A stretch of DNA of 64,000 bases, from positions 496,001 to 560,000 of the forward strand of contig NZ_CP063194.1 in NCBI RefSeq assembly GCF_028609865.1, written 5' to 3'. This document shows positions 9,601 to 16,972 of this stretch, in pieces. The translations under genes and the position numbers were made by a program. The notes under the pieces are model-generated. The model saw nothing but the letters and a program-made list of their open reading frames with translations, was not told the origin of the DNA and did not search any database. Origin of the DNA: Corynebacterium jeddahense (GTDB lineage: Bacteria; Actinomycetota; Actinomycetes; Mycobacteriales; Mycobacteriaceae). How positions within the stretch are numbered: the stretch's first letter is position 1; every line of letters starts with the position of its first letter.

Positions 9601-9902
9601 TTTTGCGCGGCGTGGAGGACGGCACCCGCGTGCGCGTCGCCGGCGTGATCACGCACCGCCAACACCCGGCCACTGCCGGCGGCGTAACGTTCCTTGGCAT
9701 GGAGGATGAGACCGGGCTGGTCAATGTGGTCATCTCCGTCGGGCTGTGGAACAAGCAGCGGGTGTTGGCCCGCACCGCGAAGGCCCTGGTCGTGCGCGGA
9801 ATCGTGCAGAATGCCTCGGGGGCGGTGTCCGTCGTCGCCGACAAGCTGGAGCCTTTGGCGATGGGGGAGTTGCTCTCCCGCGGGTCGCGGGATTTTCGTT
9901 AG
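6651..9902 (+). CDS. dnaE2: Error-prone DNA polymerase III alpha-type subunit DnaE2
   Basis: A 1083-residue C-family polymerase of the DnaE2/ImuC type used in damage-induced mutagenesis. After a divergent, repeat-bearing N-terminus comes the PHP domain (FAELHAVSSYSFLGGAS, about residues 72-90), the catalytic palm with PDIDLDI near residues 455-461, a finger region ending in the Tyr/His-rich FKYHYPAEF, and a C-terminal OB fold (GVTFLGMEDETGLVNVV). Length and the short C-terminus without a beta-clamp tail separate it from replicative DnaE1. The ATG is preceded by TAGCGT (6638-6643) seven bases upstream, so the message is probably leaderless. In many actinobacteria it acts with ImuA'/ImuB, which are not in this window. 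Confidence 0.93.
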   Translation: MRFNGGAPLSWSRLERILSGRPGPEPVPVAHTGAHTGAHTGAHTGAHAGAPTAKPGTKPGAAPPTPHGQQHPTAPFAELHAVSSYSFLGGASEPEDLVARAAELGITALGVLDRDGFYGAVKFAEAAAAAGLDTVFGAELTLLDRILPVIARGPEGYKRLSHLMADAHMATREKDKVAYPPLELIGDQLNGTCVALAGWRWAGEIDQLIDAFGTPNVVLEYEVSMTPEDADRHAALDRARDTARDARAGKHAEKLPAIVTAMPAAATRDQARLAAAKRALARRESLAQAHGDLHPMGANWLRSGEQLARMLPGCEEKLAYTVELAKSCAFTLDLVAPELPKYSTPDGRSEMDHLRNLTMASAEVRYAVRGPEVRRQAMAQIRYELGVIDELNFPGYFLIVYDLVQFCVRQNIMCQGRGSAANSAVCFALGITNVEPIEAGLLFERFLSPDRDGPPDIDLDIESGRREEVIQYVYETYGRDNAAQVANVITYRTKGAVRDAARALGFPQGAADSWAKGMTEVPEGVEKLAAQFKGQPRHLGIHSGGMVICDRPIADVVPVEWARMENRSVVQWDKDDCASAGLVKFDLLGLGMLEALHHMVDLVEETTGRTVHLWELSLDDAHVYDMLCRADSVGVFQVESRAQMGTLPRLKPRCFFDLVVEVALIRPGPIQGGSVHPYLRRRDGLEPVTYDHPVLERSLGKTLGIPLFQEQLMQICIDAAGFSGREADALRRAMGSKRSPAKMAALRARFFEGCWRTNEIGEDVAERLWQKIVAFAAYGFPESHSQSFASLVYFSAWFKYHYPAEFCVGLLRAQPMGFYSPQSLIQDARRHGVEVLPVCVNNSGREALCVDSSTIRMGLGLVRGLGDAAADRIEAAAPFSDIADLSRRADLSVDHVEALARAGALDCFGVTRRQALWQAGVAATEREGMLPGLSSVVAPALPGMNAFELMAADVAVTGVTPGVMPVAMVRSALTAQGVVPASELLRGVEDGTRVRVAGVITHRQHPATAGGVTFLGMEDETGLVNVVISVGLWNKQRVLARTAKALVVRGIVQNASGAVSVVADKLEPLAMGELLSRGSRDFR
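6738..6797 (+). repeat. 12 bp tandem repeat inside dnaE2
   Basis: Five copies of GCCCACACCGGC (the last with one change), encoding AHTG four times and then AHAG, at residues ~30-49 of DnaE2 before the PHP domain. Perfect unit identity suggests a slippage-prone array whose copy number could vary between strains without changing the frame. Confidence 0.9.
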
Positions 9903-9908
9903 GTGGGT

Positions 9909-10526
9909 CTACTGAAAGAAATCGTCTTGCCGCACCGATAGAAAATCTCGTTCCTTCAAGAAGTGGCACCAGAGGCGTTTACCGGAGTCTGCCGGGAATC
10001 GAAGCCCAGTCGAACCGTCCCACGCGGCGACTTCCACATGCATCCCGTTGTCGTATGCGAACTCCACCGCAGGGAACAGATCGGTATCGTTCGAGAAAAT
10101 TATAATCGCATCGACTTCGCCGGCGAGCGTCGTCTCCACCACCTTCATCGCCAGGGCCACATCGATTCCCTTTTCCGATGCCTCGAAATACGCCGGGTCA
10201 TGGCGGTTAGGGAAGTGATACTTCAACGGCCGGTGCACCACAGTGCATCTGCTATCTGCAACCCAGTCTGCTGTATACCTGTCGAAAAACTGGGACGCAG
10301 TGGGTTGGTGTTGAGGAACCGGGCGACCCCGGAAAACGGAAACGGCCTCGAGGGATGATGGTCTGATCTGACGGCTGACAAGGAGTTCTGCAAGTTCAAC
10401 GGGTTGAACCATCCCGGCGTGGAATGGCGCCGATAGCGGAAGAAATTGGCTCCGCGCGATTCACCGTACGTTCTCATAATCAACGAGTACATGAACCCGT
10501 TCGGTTTTCTCTGATTCTGGTTCCAT
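9909..10526 (-). pseudogene. NYN-domain (PIN-like nuclease) gene with two frameshifts
   Basis: Three reading frames must be joined to give one NYN-family protein. Frame one starts at the ATG at 10526 and encodes the first strand, HVLVDYENVR, which carries the catalytic Asp; it hits TGA at 10463-10461. A second frame continues RGANFFRYRRHSTPGWFNP. A third carries VELAELLVSRQ through KGIDVALAMKV and IIFSNDTDLFPAVEFA, the second and third acidic sites, to the stop at 9909. The second shift is explained by one missing G near 10403. Intact relatives would be RNA-processing or defence-type nucleases of about 200 residues. It converges on dnaE2. Either a decayed gene or, less likely, sequencing errors. 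Confidence 0.7.
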
Positions 10527-10538
10527 GACCCCCCTTTC

Positions 10539-10572
10539 AAAAAAACCGCCAATCCCCGTTAGGGGAAGGCGG
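10539..10572 (-). terminator. Intrinsic terminator placed between promoter and NYN start
   Basis: On the minus strand, CCGCC-TT-CCCC-TAAC-GGGG-ATT-GGCGG is followed by seven T residues (10545-10539), a standard rho-independent shape. It lies just upstream of the NYN ribosome-binding site (AAAGGGGGG) and ATG, and just downstream of a good promoter, so it would stop most transcripts before the gene. Confidence 0.7.
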
Positions 10573-10586
10573 GAGTAATACGGGCG

Positions 10587-10614
10587 ATAATATCGAAGAC
10601 TGCCGCTTTGTCAA
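10587..10614 (-). promoter_or_regulatory. SigA-type promoter reading toward the NYN gene
   Basis: TTGACA (10614-10609), 16-base spacer, TATTAT (10592-10587). The expected transcription start is near 10580, so the RNA begins almost directly with the terminator hairpin at 10572-10539. Confidence 0.6.
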
Positions 10615-10747
10615 ACCACTGCCGGTCCTGAAGATCTCCGCGCCTGTGGCGCCCAGTCCACCTTTTGGGACAGATTTCGCACGCACCTTTTCTGCGGCCT
10701 GGGGAAACTGAAAGATTCGACACCCGCGCGCTTTGTGAAATCTGTCA

Positions 10748-10781
10748 GCCGCGACCCGAAACAAGCCGCGACCCGAAACAA
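10748..10781. repeat. 17 bp tandem direct repeat
   Basis: Two perfect adjacent copies of GCCGCGACCCGAAACAA in the ~310-base gap between the NYN gene and the PH-domain operon. Apart from this, the NYN promoter/terminator and the -10 of the next gene, I see nothing coding there. Confidence 0.7.
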
Positions 10782-10836
10782 ACCACCAAACCCCACCAAC
10801 GCTGCCTCAAAACGGCTGGCTGGTACCGTAACCGCC

Positions 10837-11337
10837 ATGACTGAAGCGCTCGAGCCCGTCACCCCGCTTCCGACATCCGTCGAGTCGATGAATAGGGTTT
10901 CGTCGAAGCTGATGCTGCCGCGGTATGTGGCCAATGTGTTCTGGGCAATCATTTTGCTGACGATCTGCTGGCTCTGCTACCGGCAGTGGGGGTGGGGTTG
11001 GCTGATCCCGCTCGGGATCTTCGCCGTCTACTTCATCTGGCAGATGTTCCTCATCCCGTTCCAGGTGCGCAACATGGGCTGGCTGGAAACGGACAACGAG
11101 CTGATCTTGAGTACCGGCAAGATGTTCCACACGGTCACGGTGATCCCGTACGGCCGCATCCAGTTCGTGGACGTGAAGTCGGGCCCGGTCGCCCGCGCGA
11201 TGGGGCTCAAGGAGATTGAGGTGCACACGGCGTCCAACACGTCGAACACGGAGCTGCCGGGCCTCGAGGCGGACGAGGCCGACGCGCTGCGCGACCGGCT
11301 CGCCGCGAAGGCGCGCGAGCAGATGAGCGGGCTGTGA
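10837..11337 (+). CDS. PH-domain membrane protein (bPH2/YdbS-like), first of pair
   Basis: A 166-residue protein with two hydrophobic segments (about residues 32-70) followed by a bacterial PH domain (VIPYGRIQFVDVKSGPVARAMGLKEIEV), the signature of the YdbS/YdbT family. Function is unknown; neighbours of this type are linked to envelope homeostasis. The start is the ATG at 10837, because TACCGT (10824-10829) ends seven bases before it as a leaderless promoter, and the upstream open frame (from 10735) lies in repeat-bearing non-coding DNA. The next gene overlaps it. Confidence 0.8.
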   Translation: MTEALEPVTPLPTSVESMNRVSSKLMLPRYVANVFWAIILLTICWLCYRQWGWGWLIPLGIFAVYFIWQMFLIPFQVRNMGWLETDNELILSTGKMFHTVTVIPYGRIQFVDVKSGPVARAMGLKEIEVHTASNTSNTELPGLEADEADALRDRLAAKAREQMSGL

Positions 11338-12710
11338 TGGAGGGCTACCGCCAGGTCCATCGGCTCAGCCCGGTGCTGCGCGTCTGGGCGTTCCTCCTCG
11401 CGCTGGCCACGTTGGCCGTGTTCAACTTCACCATGCCCATCTACCACTGGCTGCAGCGCGAGGGCGTGGGCGTGGTCCAGGTCGGCTGGGCCGTCGCGGG
11501 TTTCGCCGCCGCGCTGCTCGTCCTGTTTGCGCTGTCGCGGATGTGGTGGCGCAGCTCCGGGTTCCGCATTGGCGAAGAGGAGATTGAGACGCGGCGCGGC
11601 GTGCTCACGAAGCAGGTCCGCTCGGCGCGCTACGACCGCATCCAGGCCGTCGACGTCATCGAACCGTTCGCACCGCGCCTCTTCGGCCTCGCGGCGGTGC
11701 GCATCGAGGTCGCCGGCAACACGAACGCCAGCCTCGAGATCACGTACCTGCCCCGCGCGGAGGCGGACGAGGTCCGCGAGGAGATCCTCCGCAAGATCGC
11801 CGAGGAGCGACCGCAGGGGCCATTGCTTGACGACGCCCCTCCGGCCGGCCCACTCGTCCCCCCGATCCCCATCAACCGGTCCCTCGCGGCCACGACGTTC
11901 CAGATGTCCACGGTCTTCACCCTGCTCTGGGCGTTCGTCCCGCTCTGGACGGACCTGTCCGCCGCCGCGATTATCCCGGTGGTGGTGGGCTTCTTCCCCC
12001 GCATCTGGCGCACGATCGACCAGTCCTGGCGCTTCTCGTGCACGAAGGACGGGGACGTGTTCCACCTCACCTACGGCCTGGCCAACCGGCGGCGCCAGGC
12101 GGTGCCGCGCGGGCGCATCCATGCGCTGCAGGTGCGCCAGCCGATGTTCTGGCGCATGTTCGGGTGGTGGACGGTGTCCGTCACCGTCGCGGGCTACGGC
12201 TCGGAGCGCAACCGGGCGACCGGCACGTCGAAGCTGCTGCCGGTGGGGACGTGGGAGCAGGCGCAGGCGGTGGTGCGCGCCGTCGGCCCCCTGTCGCTCG
12301 AGGAGCTCACGGACCTCGAGCACGCGACGTACCGCTCGCCACGGCGCGCCCGCTGGGTCTCGCCGATCGACTGGTCGCGCCAGACGGTGACGGTGCGCAA
12401 GGACGCGGGCGTGGTGCACTCCACGGTGGGCCGCGTCGGCCGCTGGTACCAGATGGTGGAAATCCCGCACATCCAGGAGCTCAGCTACACCACGGGGCCG
12501 ACGCAGCGGCCGCTCGACCTCGCCACGGTGGACCTGGATATCGTGCCGGGCGCGTTCAAGGTCTCGTGCAGGGATTTGGATGCGGGGCAGGCGCGAGAGC
12601 TCGTCGATACGCTGCGAGCCCGCGAACTGCCCCCGCTGCAGCCGGTCGATCCGCTGTCAGACCCCGCCGACGAAGCCGAGCTGGCGCCACGCCTCGTAGA
12701 CGGCGACTGA
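11337..12710 (+). CDS. PH-domain membrane protein (YdbT-like), second of pair
   Basis: A 457-residue membrane protein with repeated PH-domain modules. It has two N-terminal transmembrane segments, a PH module (ARYDRIQAVDVIEPFAPRLFGLAAVRIEVAG), a second membrane pair near residues 180-225, a second PH module (VPRGRIHALQVRQPMFWRMFGWWTVSVTVAGYG) and a third partial module at the C-terminus. The ATG at 11337 overlaps the stop of the previous gene; a GTG one codon earlier is possible. The pair is the usual two-gene YdbS-YdbT arrangement and probably forms a membrane complex. The last 54 bases overlap the convergent trmL gene. Confidence 0.8.
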   Translation: MEGYRQVHRLSPVLRVWAFLLALATLAVFNFTMPIYHWLQREGVGVVQVGWAVAGFAAALLVLFALSRMWWRSSGFRIGEEEIETRRGVLTKQVRSARYDRIQAVDVIEPFAPRLFGLAAVRIEVAGNTNASLEITYLPRAEADEVREEILRKIAEERPQGPLLDDAPPAGPLVPPIPINRSLAATTFQMSTVFTLLWAFVPLWTDLSAAAIIPVVVGFFPRIWRTIDQSWRFSCTKDGDVFHLTYGLANRRRQAVPRGRIHALQVRQPMFWRMFGWWTVSVTVAGYGSERNRATGTSKLLPVGTWEQAQAVVRAVGPLSLEELTDLEHATYRSPRRARWVSPIDWSRQTVTVRKDAGVVHSTVGRVGRWYQMVEIPHIQELSYTTGPTQRPLDLATVDLDIVPGAFKVSCRDLDAGQARELVDTLRARELPPLQPVDPLSDPADEAELAPRLVDGD

Positions 12711-13121
12711 CGCGGAGTTCGTGAGGTTCATGCTGCGCCGGGCGGGCAGCATTGGGATGCGCACGCGCTGGGTGACCCGCGGGTGGGCGAGGTGCTCCGG
12801 CGGGATGCCGTTCGCCTCGTTGCCGAACATGAGCGCGTCCCCGTCCTGGTAGGACACCTCGTGGTAGTGGTGCTCGGTGTGCGCCGTGAAGGCGAAGACG
12901 CGCGAGCCCGGGAGCGAGTCGAGGCAGGCGTCGATATTGGGGTGGACGAGCACGTCGGCGAGGTCGTGGTAGTCCAGGCCGGCGCGCTTGAGGTGCTTGT
13001 CGTTGAAGTTGAAGCCGAGCGGTTCGACGAAGTGGAGCTGCGCGCCCGTGTTCGCCGCGAGCCGGATCGCGGCGCCGGCGTTGCCGCCGATGGCCGGGTT
13101 GTCGTAGATGAGGTGGAGCAC
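12657..13121 (-). CDS. trmL: tRNA (cytidine/uridine-2'-O-)-methyltransferase, TrmL family
   Basis: A 154-residue SPOUT-class methyltransferase that 2'-O-methylates the tRNA wobble position 34 in the TrmL family. The N-terminal [19 protein letters not shown], the [11 protein letters not shown] motif and [22 protein letters not shown] make up the trefoil-knot SAM-binding site. The GTG start at 13121 is supported by the minus-strand -10 TAGACT (13134-13129), seven bases upstream, giving a leaderless message; a TTG two codons earlier is less likely. It is divergent from folD with only 24 bases between start codons. Confidence 0.85.
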   Translation of the reverse strand: MLHLIYDNPAIGGNAGAAIRLAANTGAQLHFVEPLGFNFNDKHLKRAGLDYHDLADVLVHPNIDACLDSLPGSRVFAFTAHTEHHYHEVSYQDGDALMFGNEANGIPPEHLAHPRVTQRVRIPMLPARRSMNLTNSASVAVYEAWRQLGFVGGV

Positions 13122-13128
13122 GCGCAAG

Positions 13129-13138
13129 AGTCTAGGAT
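13129..13138. promoter_or_regulatory. Shared symmetrical -10 element for trmL and folD
   Basis: AGTCTAGGAT contains TAGGAT reading right (13133-13138) and TAGACT reading left (13134-13129), overlapping by the central TA. Each ends seven bases before a GTG start (folD 13146, trmL 13121). Both genes would be transcribed without leaders from the same melted region, so the two initiation events should exclude each other. Confidence 0.6.
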
Positions 13139-13145
13139 GGGCCGT

Positions 13146-14006
13146 GTGACTGCGATCAAACTGGACGGGAAGCTCTACCGCGAGGAGATTTTCGCGGACC
13201 TGAAGACGCGCGTGGCGGCGCTGAAGGAGAAGGGGATCACTCCCGGTCTGGCGACCGTGCTGGTGGGCGAGGACCCCGCGAGCCAGAACTACGTGCGCAT
13301 GAAGCACAAGGACTGCGAGGAGCTGGGCATCGCCTCGATACAAAAGCAGTTGCCGGGGGACTGCACGCAGGAGGAGCTCGAGCAGCTTATCGACGAGCTG
13401 AACCACGACGACGCCGTCACCGGCTACATCGTGCAGCTGCCGCTACCGAAGCACCTCGACGAGAACCGCGTCCTCGGCCTCATCGACCCGGACAAGGACG
13501 CCGACGGCCTGCATCCGGTGAACCTGGGCAAGCTCGTGCTCGGCGAGCCGGCGCCGCTTCCGTGCACCCCGAACGGCTCCATCAAGCTGTTGGAGCGCTT
13601 CGGCGTGGATCTCAACGGCGCGATCGTGTGTGTCATCGGCCGCGGCGTGACCGTGGGCCGCCCCATCTCGCTCATGCTCACCTCCCGCGACGTCAACGCC
13701 ACCGCCGTGCTGTGCCACACCGGCACGAAGGACCTTGCCGCGGAGACCCGCCGCGCCGACGTCGTCATCGCCGCCGCAGGTAAGCCGCACATGATCACCG
13801 CGGACATGATCAAGGAGGGCGCGGCGCTGCTCGACGTCGGCGTTTCCCGCGTCGACGGCAAGACGGTGGGCGACTTGCACCCCGACGTGTGGGAGAAGGC
13901 TGGTTGGGTCTCGCCGAACCCGGGCGGCGTCGGCCCGATGACGCGCACGTTCCTCGTCCGCAACATCGTCGAGAGTGCCGAGCGCCAGGCGGAGCGACTT
14001 GCTTAA
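13146..14006 (+). CDS. folD: Bifunctional methylenetetrahydrofolate dehydrogenase/cyclohydrolase FolD
   Basis: A 286-residue cytosolic enzyme that interconverts 5,10-methylene-, methenyl- and 10-formyl-tetrahydrofolate with NADP. Diagnostic stretches are [22 protein letters not shown] (catalytic Lys), [28 protein letters not shown], the dinucleotide-binding [11 protein letters not shown] and [10 protein letters not shown]. The GTG at 13146 aligns with the usual VTAIKLDG start and is seven bases from the leaderless -10; an in-frame ATG at 13137 overlaps that -10 and is unlikely. It overlaps the downstream DUF3017 gene. Confidence 0.95.
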   Translation: MTAIKLDGKLYREEIFADLKTRVAALKEKGITPGLATVLVGEDPASQNYVRMKHKDCEELGIASIQKQLPGDCTQEELEQLIDELNHDDAVTGYIVQLPLPKHLDENRVLGLIDPDKDADGLHPVNLGKLVLGEPAPLPCTPNGSIKLLERFGVDLNGAIVCVIGRGVTVGRPISLMLTSRDVNATAVLCHTGTKDLAAETRRADVVIAAAGKPHMITADMIKEGAALLDVGVSRVDGKTVGDLHPDVWEKAGWVSPNPGGVGPMTRTFLVRNIVESAERQAERLA

Positions 14007-14334
14007 CCCCCCGCCGGGGCTCACGCTCGACAACCCCCACGACCGCGGCAACGCCCCCTCGCCGCTGCCCCGCTGGGCGCAGCAGGTGCTGGTGGCGGTG
14101 TTCGTCGTGGGGTTCGTGCTCTCCGGCGTGTTCGCCGCGACGGAGCACTGGCGCCGCGCGACGTTCACGCTCGGCGCCGCCATGCTGTGGCTCACCATCA
14201 TGCGCCTGACCTGCGATTCTCAGGTGATTGGGCTTGTTGCGGTGCGCTCCAAACGCTTCGACGCCTTCTTTACGACGGCCCTGGGAGCCGCCATGTTGTG
14301 GCTGTCCTGGTCGGTGGATGCGCTTGGATCGTAG
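13999..14334 (+). CDS. DUF3017 small membrane protein
   Basis: About 112 residues with three hydrophobic segments and the conserved middle [27 protein letters not shown] and terminal [10 protein letters not shown] of DUF3017, which follows folD in corynebacteria and relatives. Function is unknown. I prefer the TTG at 13999, eight bases before the end of folD, because a GGAG sequence precedes it; a GTG at 13975 in the same frame is the alternative. Translational coupling with folD is likely. Confidence 0.75.
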   Translation: MLNPPPGLTLDNPHDRGNAPSPLPRWAQQVLVAVFVVGFVLSGVFAATEHWRRATFTLGAAMLWLTIMRLTCDSQVIGLVAVRSKRFDAFFTTALGAAMLWLSWSVDALGS

Positions 14335-14419
14335 TTCATATGTTCGAGAGTTAAGGGGTTCGTGTCGGCGCGCTTCTTATGGTTAGTGGTGTCCCTGATT
14401 CCCAACCATGGAGGTTTAC

Positions 14420-15715
14420 ATGACCGATACCCGCCCGAACGGCTTCTCTTTCACCGCCAACACCCACGGCACGAACGTGGAGGTCGCCGTTTCTGTGCAC
14501 TCGCTTTTCGACGATGCCCCGTCCGACGCGGAGGTCGAGTTCGCGAACGAGCTCGTCGTCAAGCTTGCTGATGCTGTGGCTGAATACGAGCCTGCTGAAG
14601 CCGTACGCAACGAGTCGCTTGATGCGTACGTTGTCCTTGCCAACACCCACCAGCTCCTCGACCTCGCCCGTGATTCGGTGGAAACCACCGCACCACAAGC
14701 CCGTCGCTACTTCTCTGACGCGGCCGACAACTTGGAAATTTTGAAGGAGTGGGACCCGCGCTTTACCACGGCCTACTACCAGGCGCGCAAGTGTGAGCAG
14801 GCGGCCGGGAACTTCCTTTTGGGCCAGCTCGCGCAGGCGGCCGAAAGCCTTGAGACGTGGCTTCCCGTACGCATCGGCGGGGACAGCCCGACCCCCCGCG
14901 CGGTGGTGGTGGATGACCGCCAAACCCCAGAAAGCTTCGCCGAAACCCGCACGCCGGACCACGAGGCCGTGAGTGTTTGCATGGTCGACGCCACCGAGCT
15001 CGACGAGTATCTCCCGGCCGGACGAACTGTCTTCCCGGTGCCCATGTTCCCCGACGGAATGCTTGAATCGCGCCTCGCATCCTCCACGTACGTACTCGGG
15101 ATGCGCATTGACTTCGCGGTGAGCACAGACCGCGAGGCGTTTCCGCTCCTCAAGGAGCTCGGTGAAGTGGTGGAAACCCATTGCTCGCTCACCCGCGGGT
15201 ACACGCCGGTGGAGTACTACACCCACCTCGCGTACGCCAAGCAGCTCGCCTACATCGTGGGTTCGCAGCGTTTCGTCGACGACGGCATTTACCGCCGCAA
15301 CCTTATCGACCAGTACGCGTACTCGCTCTCCGTACTCTCCGAGTTCGACACCGAGTTTGTCATGCCGCTCTTCCTCGCCCGCCGCGCCGCTGAGCTCAAC
15401 GAGGACATGACGAGTGATGAGGCAATTCACATCACCCGCACCATCGGCAACTGGCTCCCGCGCGACATCACGGACCTTATCCCTCAGGGCTGGGACGCAG
15501 ACGCGAGCGCGCAACTCCCGCAGCCGCTCGAGGCCGGGTTGAACGCATTGGAGGGCAGCCGCTTCGTCGTGGTCTTCGATGAGCAGACCGCGGCCGAGTT
15601 CGAAGAGACCGGGTTGCCGGACCTCGACAAGCTCGTCCCCGTCTTGCTCGGTGAGGAGGTGACCGAGAGGGTGTTCTCGCTCGAGAACGTGCAGATATTC
15701 TTGAGTGATGTCTAA
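14420..15715 (+). CDS. Conserved hypothetical protein, 431 residues
   Basis: I do not recognise this protein. It is soluble and acidic, with no signal peptide or membrane segment, and shows helical stretches (for example around residues 85-140, with YYQARKCEQAAGNFLLGQLAQAAESLE) that could form a TPR-like scaffold. The ATG at 14420 follows a GGAGG ribosome-binding site; an ATG four codons upstream overlaps that site. Codon use is like the core genes around it. It lies alone between DUF3017 and the convergent metX gene. Confidence 0.7.
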   Translation: MTDTRPNGFSFTANTHGTNVEVAVSVHSLFDDAPSDAEVEFANELVVKLADAVAEYEPAEAVRNESLDAYVVLANTHQLLDLARDSVETTAPQARRYFSDAADNLEILKEWDPRFTTAYYQARKCEQAAGNFLLGQLAQAAESLETWLPVRIGGDSPTPRAVVVDDRQTPESFAETRTPDHEAVSVCMVDATELDEYLPAGRTVFPVPMFPDGMLESRLASSTYVLGMRIDFAVSTDREAFPLLKELGEVVETHCSLTRGYTPVEYYTHLAYAKQLAYIVGSQRFVDDGIYRRNLIDQYAYSLSVLSEFDTEFVMPLFLARRAAELNEDMTSDEAIHITRTIGNWLPRDITDLIPQGWDADASAQLPQPLEAGLNALEGSRFVVVFDEQTAAEFEETGLPDLDKLVPVLLGEEVTERVFSLENVQIFLSDV

Positions 15716-15757
15716 CCCACCCAGGTCTCAGCGCATGGGCACCGTCGGCATCGTGGG

Positions 15758-16921
15758 CTAGATGTCGTAGCTGCCGCGCGACACGGCCACGTCGTGCGCC
15801 GATGGGGTGTCCCTGGTGAGCGCGATGAAGTTGCGCAAGATGCGGTCCATCTGGCGCGCCTCCACCAGGAAGGCGTCGTGGCCCACAGGAGAGGACAACT
15901 TCGCCATCGCCAGCAGGTTTCCCAGGTTGCGGGAGAGGTGTTCCTGCTGGTGGTAGGGGTAGAGGATGTCGGTGTCGATGCCCACGATCATGGTGGGCAC
16001 CGTCGAGGAGGCGAGCGCCTTGTTCAACCCGCCGCGGCCGCGGCCGACGTCGTGGCGGTTGAGCGCCTCGGTGAGGGCGACGTAGCAGGAGGCGTCGAAA
16101 CGCTTCGTCAGCTTCACGCCCTGATGCTCGAGGTAGGACTGCACGGCGAAGCGTTCGCCGTCCTCGCGGAACGGGCCGAGGGGGTTTTCGCCGGGCTGGG
16201 CGGAGGTGCCGAAGCGTTCGTCGATCTCCATCTCGCCGCGGTACGTCAGGTGTGCGATGCGGCGCGCCGCCGCCAGACCCGCGTCGGGGGTGTCACCGGT
16301 GCCGTGATAGTTGCCGCCCTGCCACGCCGGGTCCTGGGTGATCGAGGTGATCTGCGCTGTCTGCATGCCGATCTGCCAGGCGCTCGCTCGCGCAGACACC
16401 GCGAGCACCAGCGCGTAGTCCACTTCCTCGGGGTGCAGGAGCGTCCACTCGAGGGTACGGGCCCCGCCCATTGACCCGCCGATGACCGCATGCACCCGCG
16501 AGATTCCGAGCTCCTGAAGAAACGCGTGCTCCGCGTTCACCATGTCGCGCATGGAAATAGCGGGGAAGCGCGAACCCCACACGCCGCCGTCGGGGTGCTC
16601 GCTCGCAGGTCCCGTCGAGCCGTAGCACGATCCCAAGGCGTTGGTGCAGATCACGCACCATTCATCGGTGTCCAGCGCCTTGCCGGGGCCGACGGCTTCG
16701 CACCACCAGTTGGTGGCGTCGGAGTCGCCGGTCAGCGCATGCTCCACCAGCAGGATGTTGTTCTTGCCGTGGGGGTCGCCGCGGAAAGCGCCCCAGCGCC
16801 GAAAGGCAATGCTTGCGTCGCGGATCGTCACGCCAGCCTCGGTGGCGAGGTCACCAATGGAAACGACGCGCTGTTCGCCCTCTGGGGGCAGATGGGGTGC
16901 GGCCGAGCTGGTGTCACACAT
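15758..16921 (-). CDS. metX: Homoserine O-acetyltransferase MetX
   Basis: A 387-residue alpha/beta-hydrolase that acetylates homoserine with acetyl-CoA, the first committed step of methionine synthesis. The nucleophile elbow is VIGGSMGGARTLEW (Ser), the Asp is in GIDTDILYPYHQQEHL and the His in SPVGHDAFL; the motif HALTGDS is also present. The ATG at 16921 is preceded by the -10 TACAGT (16934-16929) seven bases upstream and has no Shine-Dalgarno sequence, so translation is probably leaderless. A GTG three codons upstream lies between them. The McbR-like operator covers the promoter. It works with MetY encoded 3 kb to the right. Confidence 0.95.
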   Translation of the reverse strand: MCDTSSAAPHLPPEGEQRVVSIGDLATEAGVTIRDASIAFRRWGAFRGDPHGKNNILLVEHALTGDSDATNWWCEAVGPGKALDTDEWCVICTNALGSCYGSTGPASEHPDGGVWGSRFPAISMRDMVNAEHAFLQELGISRVHAVIGGSMGGARTLEWTLLHPEEVDYALVLAVSARASAWQIGMQTAQITSITQDPAWQGGNYHGTGDTPDAGLAAARRIAHLTYRGEMEIDERFGTSAQPGENPLGPFREDGERFAVQSYLEHQGVKLTKRFDASCYVALTEALNRHDVGRGRGGLNKALASSTVPTMIVGIDTDILYPYHQQEHLSRNLGNLLAMAKLSSPVGHDAFLVEARQMDRILRNFIALTRDTPSAHDVAVSRGSYDI

Positions 16922-16932
16922 GGAACACACTG

Positions 16933-16968
16933 TAGACCGCTTAGGTACAAAGCGGACTAAGCGGTCTA
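16933..16968 (-). promoter_or_regulatory. Double McbR-like operator over the metX promoter
   Basis: A perfect 11 bp inverted repeat, TAGACCGCTTA (16933-16943) and TAAGCGGTCTA (16958-16968), with a 14-base spacer. The right arm forms the box CGGAC-TAAGCG-GTCTA (8 of 10 arm positions of TAGAC-N6-GTCTA). The left arm overlaps the metX -10 at 16934-16929. Two bound dimers would cover the whole promoter. Confidence 0.7.
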
Positions 16969-16972
16969 CTTT

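Noticed and set aside
6651-9902. Long reverse-strand open frames over dnaE2, pyc, prpDBC, lpdA and others
   Set aside because: They are mirror frames of high-GC genes, with His/Arg/Val-rich low-complexity translations and no domain motifs or ribosome-binding sites.
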